A stretch of 64,000 bases of DNA from Chloromonas sp. AAM2 (GCA_004335635.1 QAXH01005249.1:1-64000), one strand, 5' to 3'. Numbered from the stretch's first letter, positions 47,383 through 59,851 are shown. The notes: generated from the sequence alone by a model not told the origin. Numbers and translations are program-made.

Positions 47383-47753
47383 CGCGTGTCCAGGAAAGCT
47401 GTGTCAGTCGGACCTGCGCGCTAGTGTCAGGGTTTGTGAACGGCCATCGCAATGCAAGAGCAGGTTAGTAGCATGCCAATGCTCATGATGTGAGTCTGCT
47501 CTGATGTCTGGAAAATGTGATGCAACTGAGTCCGTTACATGGATTTGGGGACGCACGCATTGGCCGTGCGAATGACAATAGCTCTCGCCATGTAATGGGG
47601 CCATGCCATTTATACCGTCAGTGTTGCCAAACAATTCAGTCCATCCGCCGCATGTGAAAACGAGAGCAGTTTGCGTCCGTCCCTCTTCCAGCGTAGCCGT
47701 CCAGCTGCTTCTTGCAACCACCCACTTCAAGTGCCACTTCGGCTGCCTGGGTT

Positions 47754-47774
47754 GGGGTTAGGTTAGGGTTAGGG
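47754..47774 (+). repeat. Short interstitial telomere-like tract
   Basis: Reads GGGGTTAGGTTAGGGTTAGG, about three TTAGGG-type units. Too short to mark a telomere; it could be chance or a repair scar. Confidence 0.6.
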
Positions 47775-47981
47775 CAGACGTCCGTACAGGCGAAGGAACG
47801 GGAAGGAGAAACTATGAAGGCATATATGCAAGCTGCTTGCGCTACGAGCACAGCCATGTGCTTCAAGGTCTGAGGAATCCGAGAGTCGGTGCTTTGGATC
47901 GGCCATCCCTTCTGTTGTGTGGATGGTTGTCCGGTCGGGCTGCAGATCACCACAAGGGACTTGACACACGTTGCTGACACA

Positions 47982-48059
47982 GCTAGATTCATTCTCACTA
48001 AAAATATTTGCAATTGGCGCAAATAGTTAATGTTTGCGTTGGACGTGCTTTCTGGTGTG
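47982..48059 (+). repeat. 78-bp dispersed repeat, copy 1
   Basis: Contains GTTTGCGTTGGACGTGCTT. It matches 62358-62438 over its length with small differences, in the same orientation. Both copies are intergenic. Confidence 0.8.
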
Positions 48060-48534
48060 GTGATTTTGTCCCTCTACCAGGCTTCACCAGTTGCGAGAGC
48101 TAGACCACTTTATTGATGAATCAATACAACCTTGTGGTTGCGACCAGCCTTGAGGCACTGCTAGCCTGCCGGCCTGATGCCACGAATTCTCATGACCCCT
48201 GACTATCACAGCAACGCCAGGGTAACTTTGCTAATTTGGCAGAACCAACCGGCATTCTAAAGCAACCTAACACGCGTCAAACCAAAGCTAGTCAGCATGC
48301 CTTTGCAGTACAGTTATGTCGTCTATCTGAATCCCAGCTAACAACACAATCAACTAGTCTGCTGCCTAAGAGCCTACTGCTGAGCTCAAAAGTATACCAT
48401 GCGTGGTACCAGCACAGCCTGCACGCTATCAGTTAATGTATCAGCTTCTATCATAGTATGTTCAAGGCTCTTGGCGACTTCATCCTGTGCAAGCTGATTC
48501 GGTGCATCACCCGCTAGATATTGGTCAGCATGCC

Positions 48535-51500
48535 CTAGTCGTAGTGACCTGGGCCAGGTGTGTTGCTGACTTTGAACACCATCTTGGGGGCCGTGCCAAA
48601 AGATGTCCTGCGAGCATGACACATCAGTCAGCAAGGCACCTCAGCAGGATGGATGCATGACACAACATGTGATGCATGTGATCGCTCGGCGGGTTGGACG
48701 TTGCAAAGTGAGGACAGCTTACCGCCCGTGCCACACACGTGTTGGCTGGCAGACTGTGACGCCTTGTAGCACTCCAGAGGCATGGCATGTGCACCTGCTA
48801 GCCTGCACTGATGTGGTGCTCTGACTACCACAACCAACTGTCGTGATACCTTTGTATGGATTTTGAATTGTTGCAATTCCCAATCCATAAACTGTTCCAT
48901 GCCCATGCTGCGCACCGCGATGGCGATGTCCTGCCACTCAATGTCTGCTTGCCAAAGGATGTTGTGTTCTGCGGTGACTGGTGGTCATAGTTGCCTGGTG
49001 AGGCGGTGCCCAGCAGTGTGCGCGCGTGGCTGAGGCTCAGGAAGCGGGCCTTCTCCGCATCCCAGCCCGAGACCTTGGCCCAGGAGGTCGAGGGCGCAGT
49101 CTTCCACTGGGACTGAGTCTGCCTACCGATACTCAGCCAGGTCTCGTACCTGGAACAGCCATGGAACAGAGGGCAAGCCTTGATTGTTGTTGTGTGAGCC
49201 GCTTGCCATGCTGTCCATGACAAATACAACAGTGATCAATCCGCACCACATGCAAAATGCTCAAATGCACCTTGCACCTGCACCTTGCACCTGCAAACTG
49301 GGGCTGCAAACAAAGGTGCAATCATTGTACATTCAGATGACAGGAGTGGGCGGGTTGGAAATGGTTTGAGACAACAACCCGCTCATCGTCATGCATGGTG
49401 CGCATTGGGATAATGAATGGACGTGTTCTTGTAGTTGTCTACCTCTTTCAAACCTGCTGTGCCTTGGATGGCGCAAATCTCAACAACGTCAGCAACATAG
49501 TGTGAAGTCCGTGCCCACCAGGCAAGTGTTCCACATGTTGACACATGACGCATGCAGCCACATACATGTTGGCACATGACGCATGCAGCCACATACATGT
49601 TGCGACGTGCCCCACTCACTGTCCGGGTGGGGGCATGGACTGTGCGAGGCGCTCATACTCCGCCTGCAGTCTGGCTGTCTGAGGCAGGCTAAACGCAGGG
49701 CTGCTGCGCTTCTGTGAGGAGGCCTGCTTGCCGATTGAGGCGGGCCCAGGGTATGTGCCCGGGTCAGGGCCGAGGGTGCCCAACATTCCTGTCATCATGC
49801 GCTCGGACAGGTACTCCTTATTGATCTGAAAGGCGCAGTTCACAGAGGCACACTCACCAGGGTCAGCATCAACAGGACGACAAAGCTCTGCTGGTCAAAG
49901 CTCTGCCGGACGACAAAGCGTGAGACGTGCTGGTGGTAGCTCTTTAGTCATTTAAGGCAACCACTCAAAAGCCATCCACAACAACACAAAGGTAACCACT
50001 CTTAAGGCAACACATGGAGATAGCACTTGAACTGGTACTGCTTGCCAGGCTGAGTTCTGCACCTGGCCATGCACACCTTGCTTCTGTCGGCAGTCCCCAT
50101 CTTGCACCGGGCTCCAGTCTCCTTCAGGCTGTCGGGTTGGCTTCCAAATGCGCTGGGCTTTTCGTACGTTCCTGGCCCTGGCACTTGGGTGCAGGGCGTG
50201 GGAGTCTGCGCAAGTCACGCAGCATGATGTTGAAATGCATGAAGGCAGACATGCAGCCTTCCGGCCAACTCCATGGGCTTTGCCAGCTGGTGATCGAATG
50301 GTGATCCAGCACAGGGCAACTTGTACACAGCTTTATATGAGCCTGTCTTTACGCCCCCCTCAACAATCATCAACTTGACATGCTCTCACCACTAGCCGAT
50401 CCAAGTGGCTGAAGGAGTACCGAGGCGCTGACCGCTGGGGGCTGGCGGGCTGCACCCCTAGGGCAGGCGGCAGCTGGTAGACGCCCAGGGGCCCATTCTT
50501 GCCCTTCTGGTCCACCTGCGGCCGCAGCGTTGATTCAACTGAAGGTGAAGGTCACAATTGCGTTATTTAACCCCAGATTAACCTAGACCATCGTTCGTGA
50601 TGGGTGCACCTTCATGTGAGGGATGTTTGATTCAGTGATCCTGACTAAAGAGATTTGCTATTTGTTTTCATTGTCATGCCATTAACACGCCAAGGCAATG
50701 CTGTGGATTGTATGTTTCCACAAGAACTAGTAGGCCCCTTGTTGCAATGCAATCCGTGGGGAAACCGCAACAGGAACAACCAACCTCCAATGACCGTGTG
50801 GTTTTGCACCTGCCAGCGGTAGCGCTACCTGGCACCTGCCACTGGTAGCACTTCAGTGAAGGCAAGTCGCCTAACAGACAGCTGTGCTAAGCGGCGCATC
50901 ATGAATTGCAGATCTGGTGCAATCATTATGCACGCCACTCACTGCGGTGTGTTCAGCAGAAATGAAGACTTTTCCGGCACCTGCAGGTTGCCAGCACAGC
51001 ACATACCGGACGGGGTCATGTGCGGAGTCCAATCCAGGCACTCCCCTTGTATTTCTTGGCTGGGAAGTGTCAGACTCACATCACAAAAGGGGAGGGATTC
51101 CAACCCGTCCAACTTTGTTTGTTTTCAATAGAGCCTTACTGAACGTCAAGTGCACTGTAGCAAGAATGTTGTTCAAAGACAAAGTCGCCATGGGACAGAA
51201 GGCATACATACCAGCAACAGCAACTGCTGAGAGAGGAACATAGAGCCTTTCAGCGCAATGTGTGGATTTGAATGGACTGATGGCCAGTTCCCTCATCGAC
51301 TCCCACCTTCACGACCACTTTGCAGGCCAAAGGTATGGATTGGGAGTGTTGCATGCCGACTGTCAGACTGTAAACCAAAAGCGCTTCTGGCTACGCCCCG
51401 AGGTCTGGGTGCAGCTCCATTTCCATGGATGGGCACGAAAGGGCTGCCGTCGTCACGCCCCATGCTACGTGACTGCCTCTGCAAAGTGCCCAGTAGTGTC

Positions 51501-52019
51501 AGTTGCTTGACATTCTTGCTCCCTGTCCAATTTTCCAGCCCCCAGAACTGTGTACCAAGTTTAACAACAACACTGTGCTGGTCAATGATTGACTTAGTCA
51601 ACACGAACGGAGTCCGCCTCTGAGTCTGGCGCACTTCCTCCAGTTCAGGTTGTGCATTTGCCAGATCAAGTTAAGGTGCTGTTTGCTAGGATGCAGGCTG
51701 CCAGTCAAGCATTCTGAGAGATTTTCCTTGGGTGCATGGCCTGGCACCCTTCTGACCAGCATATGCCATGCTCCAAGGCTGCATCTACGTCTCGGGGCAA
51801 ATGTGCTTGTAAAACAATTCTACGCTGGTGCGCTCTGAGGTGTCAATAACAACCAGGCTGATGATGCGACGCCGTACTCGTAGTACGAGCTTGCATCACC
51901 GTGCAAGCCTCCCGTTAGCAGACTCACCTGTGACAAGGTGCCAGACCGCGCAGATGCGTCGTGATGCCGTGCCCTCGGCAATCTGTGCACCGGTTTCGGC
52001 CTGGGTGCTGAGCAGCAGA
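48535..52019 (-). CDS. Sperm-tail PG-rich (STPG/SHIPPO) repeat protein, 5' end unresolved
   Basis: Exons joining in phase: 51928-52019, 50390-50538, 50077-50205, 49620-49825, 48850-49149 and 48535-48607 (stop TAG at 48535-48537). The 51928-52019 exon starts in phase 2, so at least one earlier exon exists but is not found. The 316 or so visible residues carry repeated Pro-Gly signatures spaced 30-50 residues apart: PLGVYQLPP, VPGPGTYEKP, DPGTYPGP, PPPGQYETW, SPGNYDHQ and the terminal TPGPGHYD. These are the hallmark of STPG/SHIPPO repeats, found in proteins inside or along ciliary doublet microtubules. An axonemal location is inferred from the family. Intron 1 (50539-51927) is unusually long. 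The family is clear; the exact orthologue is not. Confidence 0.85.
49532..49595. repeat. 32-bp tandem duplication
   Basis: Two units differing by one base, containing CACATGACGCATGCAGCCAC, in the STPG intron just downstream (on the coding strand) of exon 49620-49825. Confidence 0.92.
50539..51927 (-). other. Long STPG intron with repeat remnants
   Basis: 1,389 bp, far longer than other introns here. It contains the dispersed repeat at 51080-51114. Between about 51060 and 51650 there are long open frames on both strands without recognisable domains; an old insertion is possible. Confidence 0.6.
51080..51114 (+). repeat. Short dispersed repeat, copy 2
   Basis: TCACAAAAGGGGAGGGATTC followed by CAACCCGTCCAAC. 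It matches 2793-2826 with few differences. Confidence 0.78.
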
Positions 52020-53130
52020 CTGGAAAAAGATTAAAAAACAAATGCGAAAGCCCGCAAGGAGAACGCAGCAGTCGCAGCTCTCAGAGCTCCAACGAGGATC
52101 AGATTGGCACGGTTTGGTGAAAACGCTCTGCGAGAAAACATGAAATTGTAACAGATGGAATTGCCACCAGTCTGTTGCTCAAACAAACTGTGCCAAGCCT
52201 TGCCATGCTGGCCTGCACTACAGCTGATGTCGTCTGCGGCCCAAGGCCATGCCGTCAGGGCAAGATAATGCGCACGCAGCCCGCAAAGGCAGCATGGCGG
52301 ATGCCTCCGTCGGACAGGCGGTGCGGTCGAGCTTGGCGAACTTGAACGGTCTGTTTGTGAATGCTTACGCTCAGTCTGACAGCTGAATGCCGCGGGAATG
52401 TCACAAATGGCTGTTCAGAGCATGGTGCACACATGGTCATGCATGAGGGATCAAGAACCACGCTGTTGCGTGTACACGCCATAGACAAAGGCCGGCTGCT
52501 ACGGCATATGCATCGGCATCCAGACACCCGCCTGTCCAGCCCACGCTCGGAACCCATGCATGCAGGTCGGCTTGCTGCATGCTTAGAGCAGCTGGAGCGG
52601 CTGGCACAGCCTTCATCACAGGATGAGCGGTGCAGTATGGATGCGTTCCCACTGATGCCACCAGGGCGTACTCATCAGAGAAAGAGTCACCAATCACAAC
52701 CAGTGAGCAATTTGTTCACAACATGCATTTGCCAGTGAAGCTACATCCCTTGTGGAACTCCCGGTTGCCCGTGAAATCCTTGTGGATGACAGCATTCTGT
52801 GGAGACTGGCATGCCTTTGCCGCACTCAAAGCATATCAGGCAAACTTGGAATTGACCATCTCTATTGACGTAGACAGCCAGCATGCGTTGCCATGCGCGT
52901 TTGCAGTGCGACACAACGAACAAGTGGGCAGACTTGGATCACTCTCCACAGACATCACGCGCTGCATATGAGACAGCTGGTGGCAAGCCCATTGTAGCAG
53001 CCAGTTTCAAATGTAAGGCAGTTTCTTCCTGGTGGTCAGGCCTGAAGGCCGAGACAGACACTGCGATTGTGCATGGTAGCTTCTCTTCAATAGTCACTGA
53101 TGCACGTGTCACGACCTGCCTGCTATCCAG
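52020..53130. other. Divergent region holding the unresolved 5' ends of the STPG gene and the repeat-protein gene
   Basis: First exons of both flanking genes should lie here. An ATG frame at 52361-52702 (+) ends at a good donor (CAACCA then GTGAGC) but is phase 0, while the next firm exon (53131) needs phase 1. A further exon or a different start is therefore required. On the minus strand a basic frame starts with MFSRRAFSPNRAN at about 52129, but no phase-2 donor follows. Confidence 0.5.
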
Positions 53131-56100
53131 GTGGTGAGCGTGACTCAGTCTCGCTACACAGCACTGATGACACGGCTGACTCATATGTTCCAGCCCTCAC
53201 TGGCACGCCCTGCATTGGCCATCATGAGTGCGACTCATCAGCGGCTTCATACGCAAGGGCGCCCACTGCACATCCTGGTTCCATGGGTCCAGCCGGCAGC
53301 ATCAACCTGTCCTTTCATGTGAACCAGGGTGACATGCAGAACATCCTAGCGCTGCTCGTGCGCCTGGGCTCAGCAGTTGAGCCAGTGCCAAACGGTGAGC
53401 CTCATCTAGCCTAGTCACCGCACCTGGCCGGTCAGGGGGTCTGGTCCGTTTTCACCCTGAACGGAACTGAACCACGGTGGATCAAGCTTGGAGGAGCATG
53501 CAGGTGCTAAGTCGCTGTAGCCTTCCTTGAGACTTCGAGGATTGTTTTGTCACTCGTGACAGGCACTCCAACGCGGAGCTCATGGTCACTTGCAGATCAA
53601 CTGTTCCACGAGGCGGCATCACTACCGCCACTGTGCACTGGATAAGCATTGCACGCTCATAGTAATCACACAGCCTGTATGTGGTGACATGCCCTGCCAC
53701 ATGCAGACCCTGCCACAGATGAGGCAACATATGGGCAGCCTGCCATGCGACCGCGTCCCTCCCTCTCCACACCCTTCCCTAGTGCCACATGTGCTGTCAC
53801 AGCCGAGCAAGCTAACGCCTGCCAGGCCTTGCTGCAAACAACACAATCCTGCAGCAACTCACAGCCGTCTTCTCGCAGCACCAGCCAGCACCAGCACACC
53901 ACCTATCAGCCCCGTTTATCGCAAGGCACCACCACCATGGTGCCCGGGGTACCATCCCTGCAAGGAGATAAATCAGCTGGGCAATCCTCATCTGGGGAAG
54001 CAGCCATCAGCTCACCTGCATCTGACGGAGGGGCTGTCTCGGGAACAATTTCAGACATTCAAGCTGCCACAGATTTCCCTGATTCAGATGAACTCATTGC
54101 CTCGCAGTTGGCGGGCGTGACAGTGGACCCAGGTTTGGCCGTTCGGTTAGCAGAGCGCCGCATGCAGGCAGTTATGGCCAGGCTGTTGAGAGGAGCGAGT
54201 AGAACGAGGAAAGAAGAGGAAATGCCGCTGCAAGCTGCGGTGGCCTGCATGCTGCCTTGCGACCAGCCTTCACTGTCAGCAATCCGCAGCCACGACACAG
54301 CTAGCGTGACTGGTGAATTTGCTGTGGTGGAGCAGCCGGCAGGAATCGCCTTGCAACATACAGATCCTAGCATACCTGACACACCAGCTGCAACATGCAA
54401 TGGAGATGTGAGAGCAAACATGATTACGCATCATGCTAGCACAGCGCCAAGGCCAGAGTCGGCTGGGTATGGTTTGGTCACTGGGTCAAGCAGGCATACA
54501 GCTGTCCACCGACCTAGCGAGGCATCCCTGACCAGCTGGCCTTCCTTCCTAGTCCCACCCAGTGCGGGAGGTGCCAGACACAGGCGCCACTCCAGCCTGG
54601 CTGGTAGTCAAGCGGGCTTGGCCCGGCGGAGTATTGACAGCAATCATCAGTTACCGAGCTGCATCCCTTCAAATGAGGCACCGATGCATGCACTGCATGG
54701 GCAGAGTTGGGACGTCAAGCAAGGACAAGCTCTGTCCGTCTCTGATTGGACCGCTTTGGGATCAAAGGCCACTCAGGCTACTGATGTGGACTGCCCCAGC
54801 CATGCCGTGGGGGACAGTTCCAGGCAAATGGCAGCCATGCTTGTCATGCCGGATACAGGCATGCAGGCCAACAGTAGCTGTGCTGGCACTGAGGCGAGTG
54901 CAAGCGCATGGTCACATGGCACGTGGAGCAGTGGTGGTGGTGCAGACAGCCGCCACATTACATTCGATGTGGGTGTGCAAGCCAGTAGCAGTTGCCACAA
55001 CAGTGAAGCGAGAGCAGGTGCACGATCGCATGCCAGTTGGACCAATGGTGGCTCAGACAGCCGCCGCACCACGTATAGTGCTGCACTGCCCCTTGCCAGC
55101 TACCGCTCCACAGCCCTTGACATGCCAGGGGACATGCAGCATGCTATGCAACCTGCCGCAGCTAGCCTTGCAGGCAGCTTGCGCCGTAAAACTTGCCACA
55201 GTTGCAGCCATCTGGGCGAAGCAACTAGCCGTTCAAATGCAACTAGCCACCCCACATGCGTTGGAGAGCTGGATGATGATGCACTCAGCTACCGTTCCAC
55301 AATCAGTGCATCACTGCGCACGCAACCCACCAACGCAACCCCTGAAAGCCATGCTGTGTCCATGCATGTCAGCCACTGTACGCCGGATCAAAGCGCAGGC
55401 GAACCTGCACACACAACCTCAGCCGTACCCAATGCTTTTGATGTGGGCATGCAGGACTATGACAGCTGCATCAGTACTGAGGATGAGACAGAACTGCCGG
55501 CACAAAATGTGTTGCCAGATGGAAGGCAAGGCTGCTACCTGGCCAGCTGCCGCTCAACTTACAGCGCTGATTTGCCTCTGGCCAGTCCCTATCCTTCTTT
55601 GAAATGTTCAGGTGACCAGCAAGCGACTGCCCCTGTTTTGCACACAACCAGTCCAACCAGCACCAACATCAACAAACGCCACCACACGTCAACCAGTCCC
55701 ACCTTCGTGAGTTTGGAATCAGCCAACCTCAGCTTAGTCACACCTAGTGACCCCCCTGCACGCACAGTTGAAGCATTCCTGGCAGAGGCTTTAGGGTGCG
55801 GCACCAGCGCAGATGGGGGACTGCCAGTCCCAACCATTACGTGTGATGTGGGTGTGCAGGCCAATAGCAGTTGCCACAGCAGTGAGACGGGAGCAGGTGC
55901 ACAGTCACATGCCACATGGAGCAATGGTGGTGGTTTAGACAGCCGCCGCAGTACCTATAGTGCTGCGCTGCCCCTTGCCAGCTACCGCTCATCCCTTGAC
56001 ATGCCAGGTACCGTGCAGCATACCACACAGTCTGCCACAGCTAGCCTTGCGGGTGAAACTCAGCACCACACAGCTACATGCGAACAGCAGTGCCAGCAGC

Positions 56101-57695
56101 AAACGTTTGAACGCAGTACACGCAACAGTCAAGACCTCCCTTCTGCCAAGCAGGTTGGCCAGATGGAAGTGCATCAGGCTCCCGCAGCCCCTAGTAGTCA
56201 ACTCGCTGGCGTTGGCGACACGGTGGCGGCCAGGTCTAGCGTTGGCCCAGCTGGCAGTCAAGCAGCGGTTGCGGATTCTGGCAAGGGAGAGAATGCCACA
56301 AGGCAAACGCCATGTCTTGTGAGCGCTGGCCGCTCCTTATTCAAAGCCATGGTGGAACGCAGCGTGGGATGGTGTGAAGTGATGTGCGCACTTCTAGAGC
56401 GCATCCTGGCTGCCTCCAATAACGACCATGGGCTGTCTGTCATAACGCATGCCCTGGCGCTTTCAGCGCTCCTGGCAAGCAGATGGCGAACAAGTGTGTC
56501 AGCCTTGGTAACAGCGAGCAAGCATCACAATACGACCATTCCTCCCAATGCTGATACGCCAGAACAATCCCAAGACATTCCTGGCGCTGCTCCACGGACA
56601 GTGCTTGAGCAAGCAGCCCACTTAGCGCCACTACACGAAGAAACACCAAGTGCCATCTACATCCTAGCTCCTGGCCAGCTACAGAAGATGCGGGAAGCGC
56701 CAGCCAGTGAGAAGCCTGAGACGCCGCCGATGCGAGAGCCAACCTTGGCGCACGCAGTTGGCAGATTTCCAGATGCTCAATTGGCCCAGGCGCTCCGCGC
56801 TTGTCGCATCGTCTCTGCGTCTTCCAACGGCAACAAGCACGACGAGCAAGGCCTAGGTTCAGTCTGGGCACGCCTGCAACGACTCAAGGTACGTGCTTTC
56901 ATTTGCGACAGCGTCAAAACAACTGTGCCGTCACCGTTGCACCTTGTGCTGGTGGTGGGATCACGATTGGGTTGTCATGTTTGTCAGCTTGTCTACCGAC
57001 CACTCAGCTTGTCTACCGGCAACTCAGCTTGTCTATCGCCATTTTGCACAGCCTGCAGCAAATTCGAGCTTCGCGAACGGCGCCAGCGGGAGCATTAGCA
57101 TTAGACACTGTGTGCAGCAGGCATCGGAGAAAATCAAGGGGCGGGCCTTGACGTTGGCAACCGGGTTTCAAATCTACTGGGCCAAAGGAACCTGTGTGAA
57201 CGGGAATTTTGACGTGGACACACTTGTCAAAGTGTTCGCGCGTGCTTCGCAATGCTGCAGGGGCCAACCGCAAAGCACGAGCACGTCGCGGAGCGTATCA
57301 TGGCCTGTATACCAGCCCTTTGCAACCAAGCCGTGATGCGCAGTACGTTCGTGGCCTGGAGGCGACAGTGCACGCCCAAGCCAAGGCGCAGCCCAGGCGC
57401 CCCTGTGCGCGAGAAGAGCCTTGCCACCCTTGTACAGCTTCATCCCGCATTGCGCAAAATTGTTGAAAATGCTGCCCTGTCACCTTTGGCGGAGCCGAGC
57501 TCGAAACAGCATCGATCACCAGCCCCCTCCCATGGTGCCCACCAACCCTTGCCGGCATTGGCAGTGCCCGCGCCGTCTGCTTCAGTTGGCCCCGCCGACC
57601 GTCTTGGCGTCGGCCCCATGACGTCCCTACTGCTCGAGCTCCAGGATCTCCCGCTAGCAAGTGCGTCTGACGCCTTGCTTGACTCACGATATTAG
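53131..57695 (+). CDS. Large unrecognised Ser/Thr/Ala-rich protein with internal repeats (5' end unresolved)
   Basis: Exons 53131-53394 (phase 1 in), 53707-56888, 57121-57195 and 57261-57695 join in phase to about 1,318 residues, ending at TAG 57693-57695. The last intron (65 bp) is my best guess. The 3.2-kb exon is open throughout, and its frame holds four related segments starting at about 54841, 54964, 55438 and 55843. The shared core is DVGVQAxSSCHxSE, then SHA(T/S)W(S/T)NGG, DSRR, TYSAALPLASYRS and ASLAG. The region after about 56320 (SLFKAMVERSVGWCEVMCALL) looks globular and helical. The last exon contains AVMRSTFVAWRRQ, reminiscent of an SFI1 repeat. I recognise no family. It is probably lineage-specific; function unknown. 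Confidence 0.77.
54841..56060 (+). repeat. Internal coding repeats of the orphan protein
   Basis: Two full units of about 215 bp, 54958-55175 and 55837-56055, are roughly 80% identical in DNA and keep frame. Partial units start near 54841 and 55438. Shared strings include AGTGCTGC(A/G)CTGCCCCTTGC and CTTGACATGCCAGG. Some differences are silent and some change residues, so the protein repeat is probably under selection. Confidence 0.85.
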
Positions 57696-59811
57696 GCTTG
57701 TTACGTGAGCCGATGGCACTGCTTCTTGATCTTACGCAAGCGAGTTTGGACTGGAAGACTAAGCTTGATGGATGCTCATCGCGGAGCCCAGGTCACAGGA
57801 CTGCACTACCGTCCTGTGCATGCACCGGTGGACATTGCTTGAAATTCAATTCTCGCCACAGAATGAGTGCAGGTACGGAGGGCATTCTTCACCAGGCGCT
57901 GTGCCTTCCCAGTGGCACTGTACTTTTGTCTCTTGTTCATTGACCGTACTCTGCAACCTTGCACAGTGGGCCCTTGTCTGCCACAAAGGAGGGGAATCAA
58001 CCCGTTGAAGAACCAAGGTTGCCGAAGTACTGCCAACACGTCGTACCGACGATTTAGCTTGGGCCTGGTCTTGACATGACGGAAGTCGGGCATGTGCGCA
58101 ACATGTGTGTGCTACAAAGCCACCACCAAGTGCAGGCGCTCCTGCAGCGAATTAACATGGGGGTAACTTGCAAGGCGCTGCAGCTGCTCCCACAATTCCT
58201 GAAAGTTGGTCCGCTTGCATCCGTACTGGAAGACATTGACCCTTGCAAGCTGGGCCTTGCGACGCAGGGCGATGCTTGCTGAACTATGGACATACCAGTT
58301 CCATCCATTCAGATAACTGTGTGTGGTTTCATTTCAAATGCGGTTTCATCTTAGCGGGCGGCCTGCTTGACACATGCTGTAACCCAGGTGCTCTGTTTCT
58401 CAAGTGCAACGTTGTTTGCTTCCCGTCGAGGCTTAGCTTGTCTGAACCTTACTTCTGCCCTGTTTACTCTGTGTAAAGAGTAAACTTGGATTTTTTACGA
58501 TGTTGTCATGCCCACCGACATGTAACAAGCTTCGGGCGACGTTACTCAGGCTAGGCGTTACATTACAATTACATTACAACACATTACAATTACAACACAT
58601 TTCTAAGCTGCTGATGCGGGCACGCTCCTTGCCCTGAACTCGGGACAGCTCTCGCTTCTTTCTCGCCTCGGGAGTGCTGGTGCAGAGGTGCTGGGGTGCT
58701 GGTGCTTGCGATTGAGTTTTTGCTCGCAAGTACCTTGTGCGTACCTTCTCCTGTTGTCTTCTCTACATTTCAAGCGCCCAGTGCCAGTGTGCTTGTCAAT
58801 TGTGCTTGGTATGGTCTTTGCAGCCAACAATGGAACAATCAAATCTCGAGTGAGATGTGCCAACCTTCATCAATGCTGCCATTTTTGGCCCAATTTTGCT
58901 GTCCTTGTGCACGTTCTGCGTCCTGCCATTGTAGTAAGGCTGGAGGTGGAGGCGTCTGGAAAAGGACAGAGCTAGGATGTACGGATTGTAGCTCAGCAGA
59001 ACGCCGGCAAAGCACAAGCAACTTCAACATTCGGCTCAACTGCGGCAATCAACTGCAGCCACAATTTGAAACGTCATGTTACAAGGATAGTCAAGGGGGA
59101 CTGGACAAGCATTTGACGTAGAACTTCTGAAGCTGCTGGGCCTGCTATGGAAGGCGACTGGATTAACAGCCCTTTGCTGACGCTTAGACAAAGGCTAGGC
59201 AGCAGACCACTGCATTGACGGGCAACCTTTCAAACTCAAAATCGATTACTGTTGATGTTCAATCTTGCATTCGGCTTGAGGAGCGCATTACTGAGTACCG
59301 TCCTCTCCCTTGTTGCGGCACCATGACGTAGGACAGTAAACTCTGTCAACGGTAGCAGAAACATTGACAAAATGACGCATCTGATAATCTGGTGTGACGC
59401 CTGACACCTGGTAGCCTGATGTGAGCAAGCCTGCTTGGAATGTGGCGATGCCACACAAGGTTACAAAGAAACAAAAAAGAATCGAAATAAGTTCCTGTGT
59501 ACGCCTTTGGCACAGTACAAAAATCAAGTGCCTCTGACACCACGTCGGTCAAAGAAAGTCAATCCGAAACCTTGGCAGTGCTGGGTTCCACTGCACGTAT
59601 TTGCAGAACGGATCGATCCAGATCCAAAGCAGGCATCAACATCAGCTACAAACATCCCTGTTCGTCAGCCTGTTTACTATGCCACACGTGGCTGCAGCCA
59701 CCGACAATAATCACATGCTGTTATCCCGTCATATCACATTTAACGTGCTGCTGGCCCATGATATCACACAAATCAAAGTAGTCAAACGCTCCCGTTCAAG
59801 AGTCACGCACA

Positions 59812-59846
59812 GGAACTGTCCCAGAAATGGCAAACATCTTTTTTAT
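59812..59846. repeat. MITE-like terminal repeat, single end
   Basis: GAACTGTCCCAGAAATGGCA then AACATCTTTTTT matches the right terminus of the element at 25573-25916 with a few changes. It starts 24 bp past the IMP3 stop codon (on the minus strand), inside or at the end of the 3' UTR. Confidence 0.75.
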
Positions 59847-59851
59847 TTACA
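59847..59851 (-). terminator. Probable polyadenylation signal of IMP3
   Basis: On the coding strand TGTAA lies about 20 bases after the stop codon. TGTAA is the usual green-algal polyadenylation signal. Its position so close to the stop is unusual, and the MITE-like end follows at once. Confidence 0.5.

Larger units (their letters stand above)
47383..48534. other. Intergenic region upstream of the PH-domain gene
   Basis: Holds the PH-gene promoter and the STPG 3' flank. Open frames at 47404-48022 (-) show no conserved features. It contains a short TTAGGG-like tract (47754-47774) and a dispersed repeat at 47982-48059 that recurs at 62358-62438. Confidence 0.6.

Noticed and set aside
47754..47774. 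Telomere or chromosome end
   Set aside because: Only about three TTAGGG-type units, with ordinary genes on both sides.
54562..55602. 346-codon open frame inside the orphan gene
   Set aside because: It lies in another frame of the repeated coding exon and lacks splice continuity; it is a shadow of the repeats.
56889..57098. Reading the orphan protein straight through to 57098
   Set aside because: A strong GTACGT donor at 56889 follows the last protein-like codon, and the sequence beyond contains intron-like CTTGTCTACC repeats.
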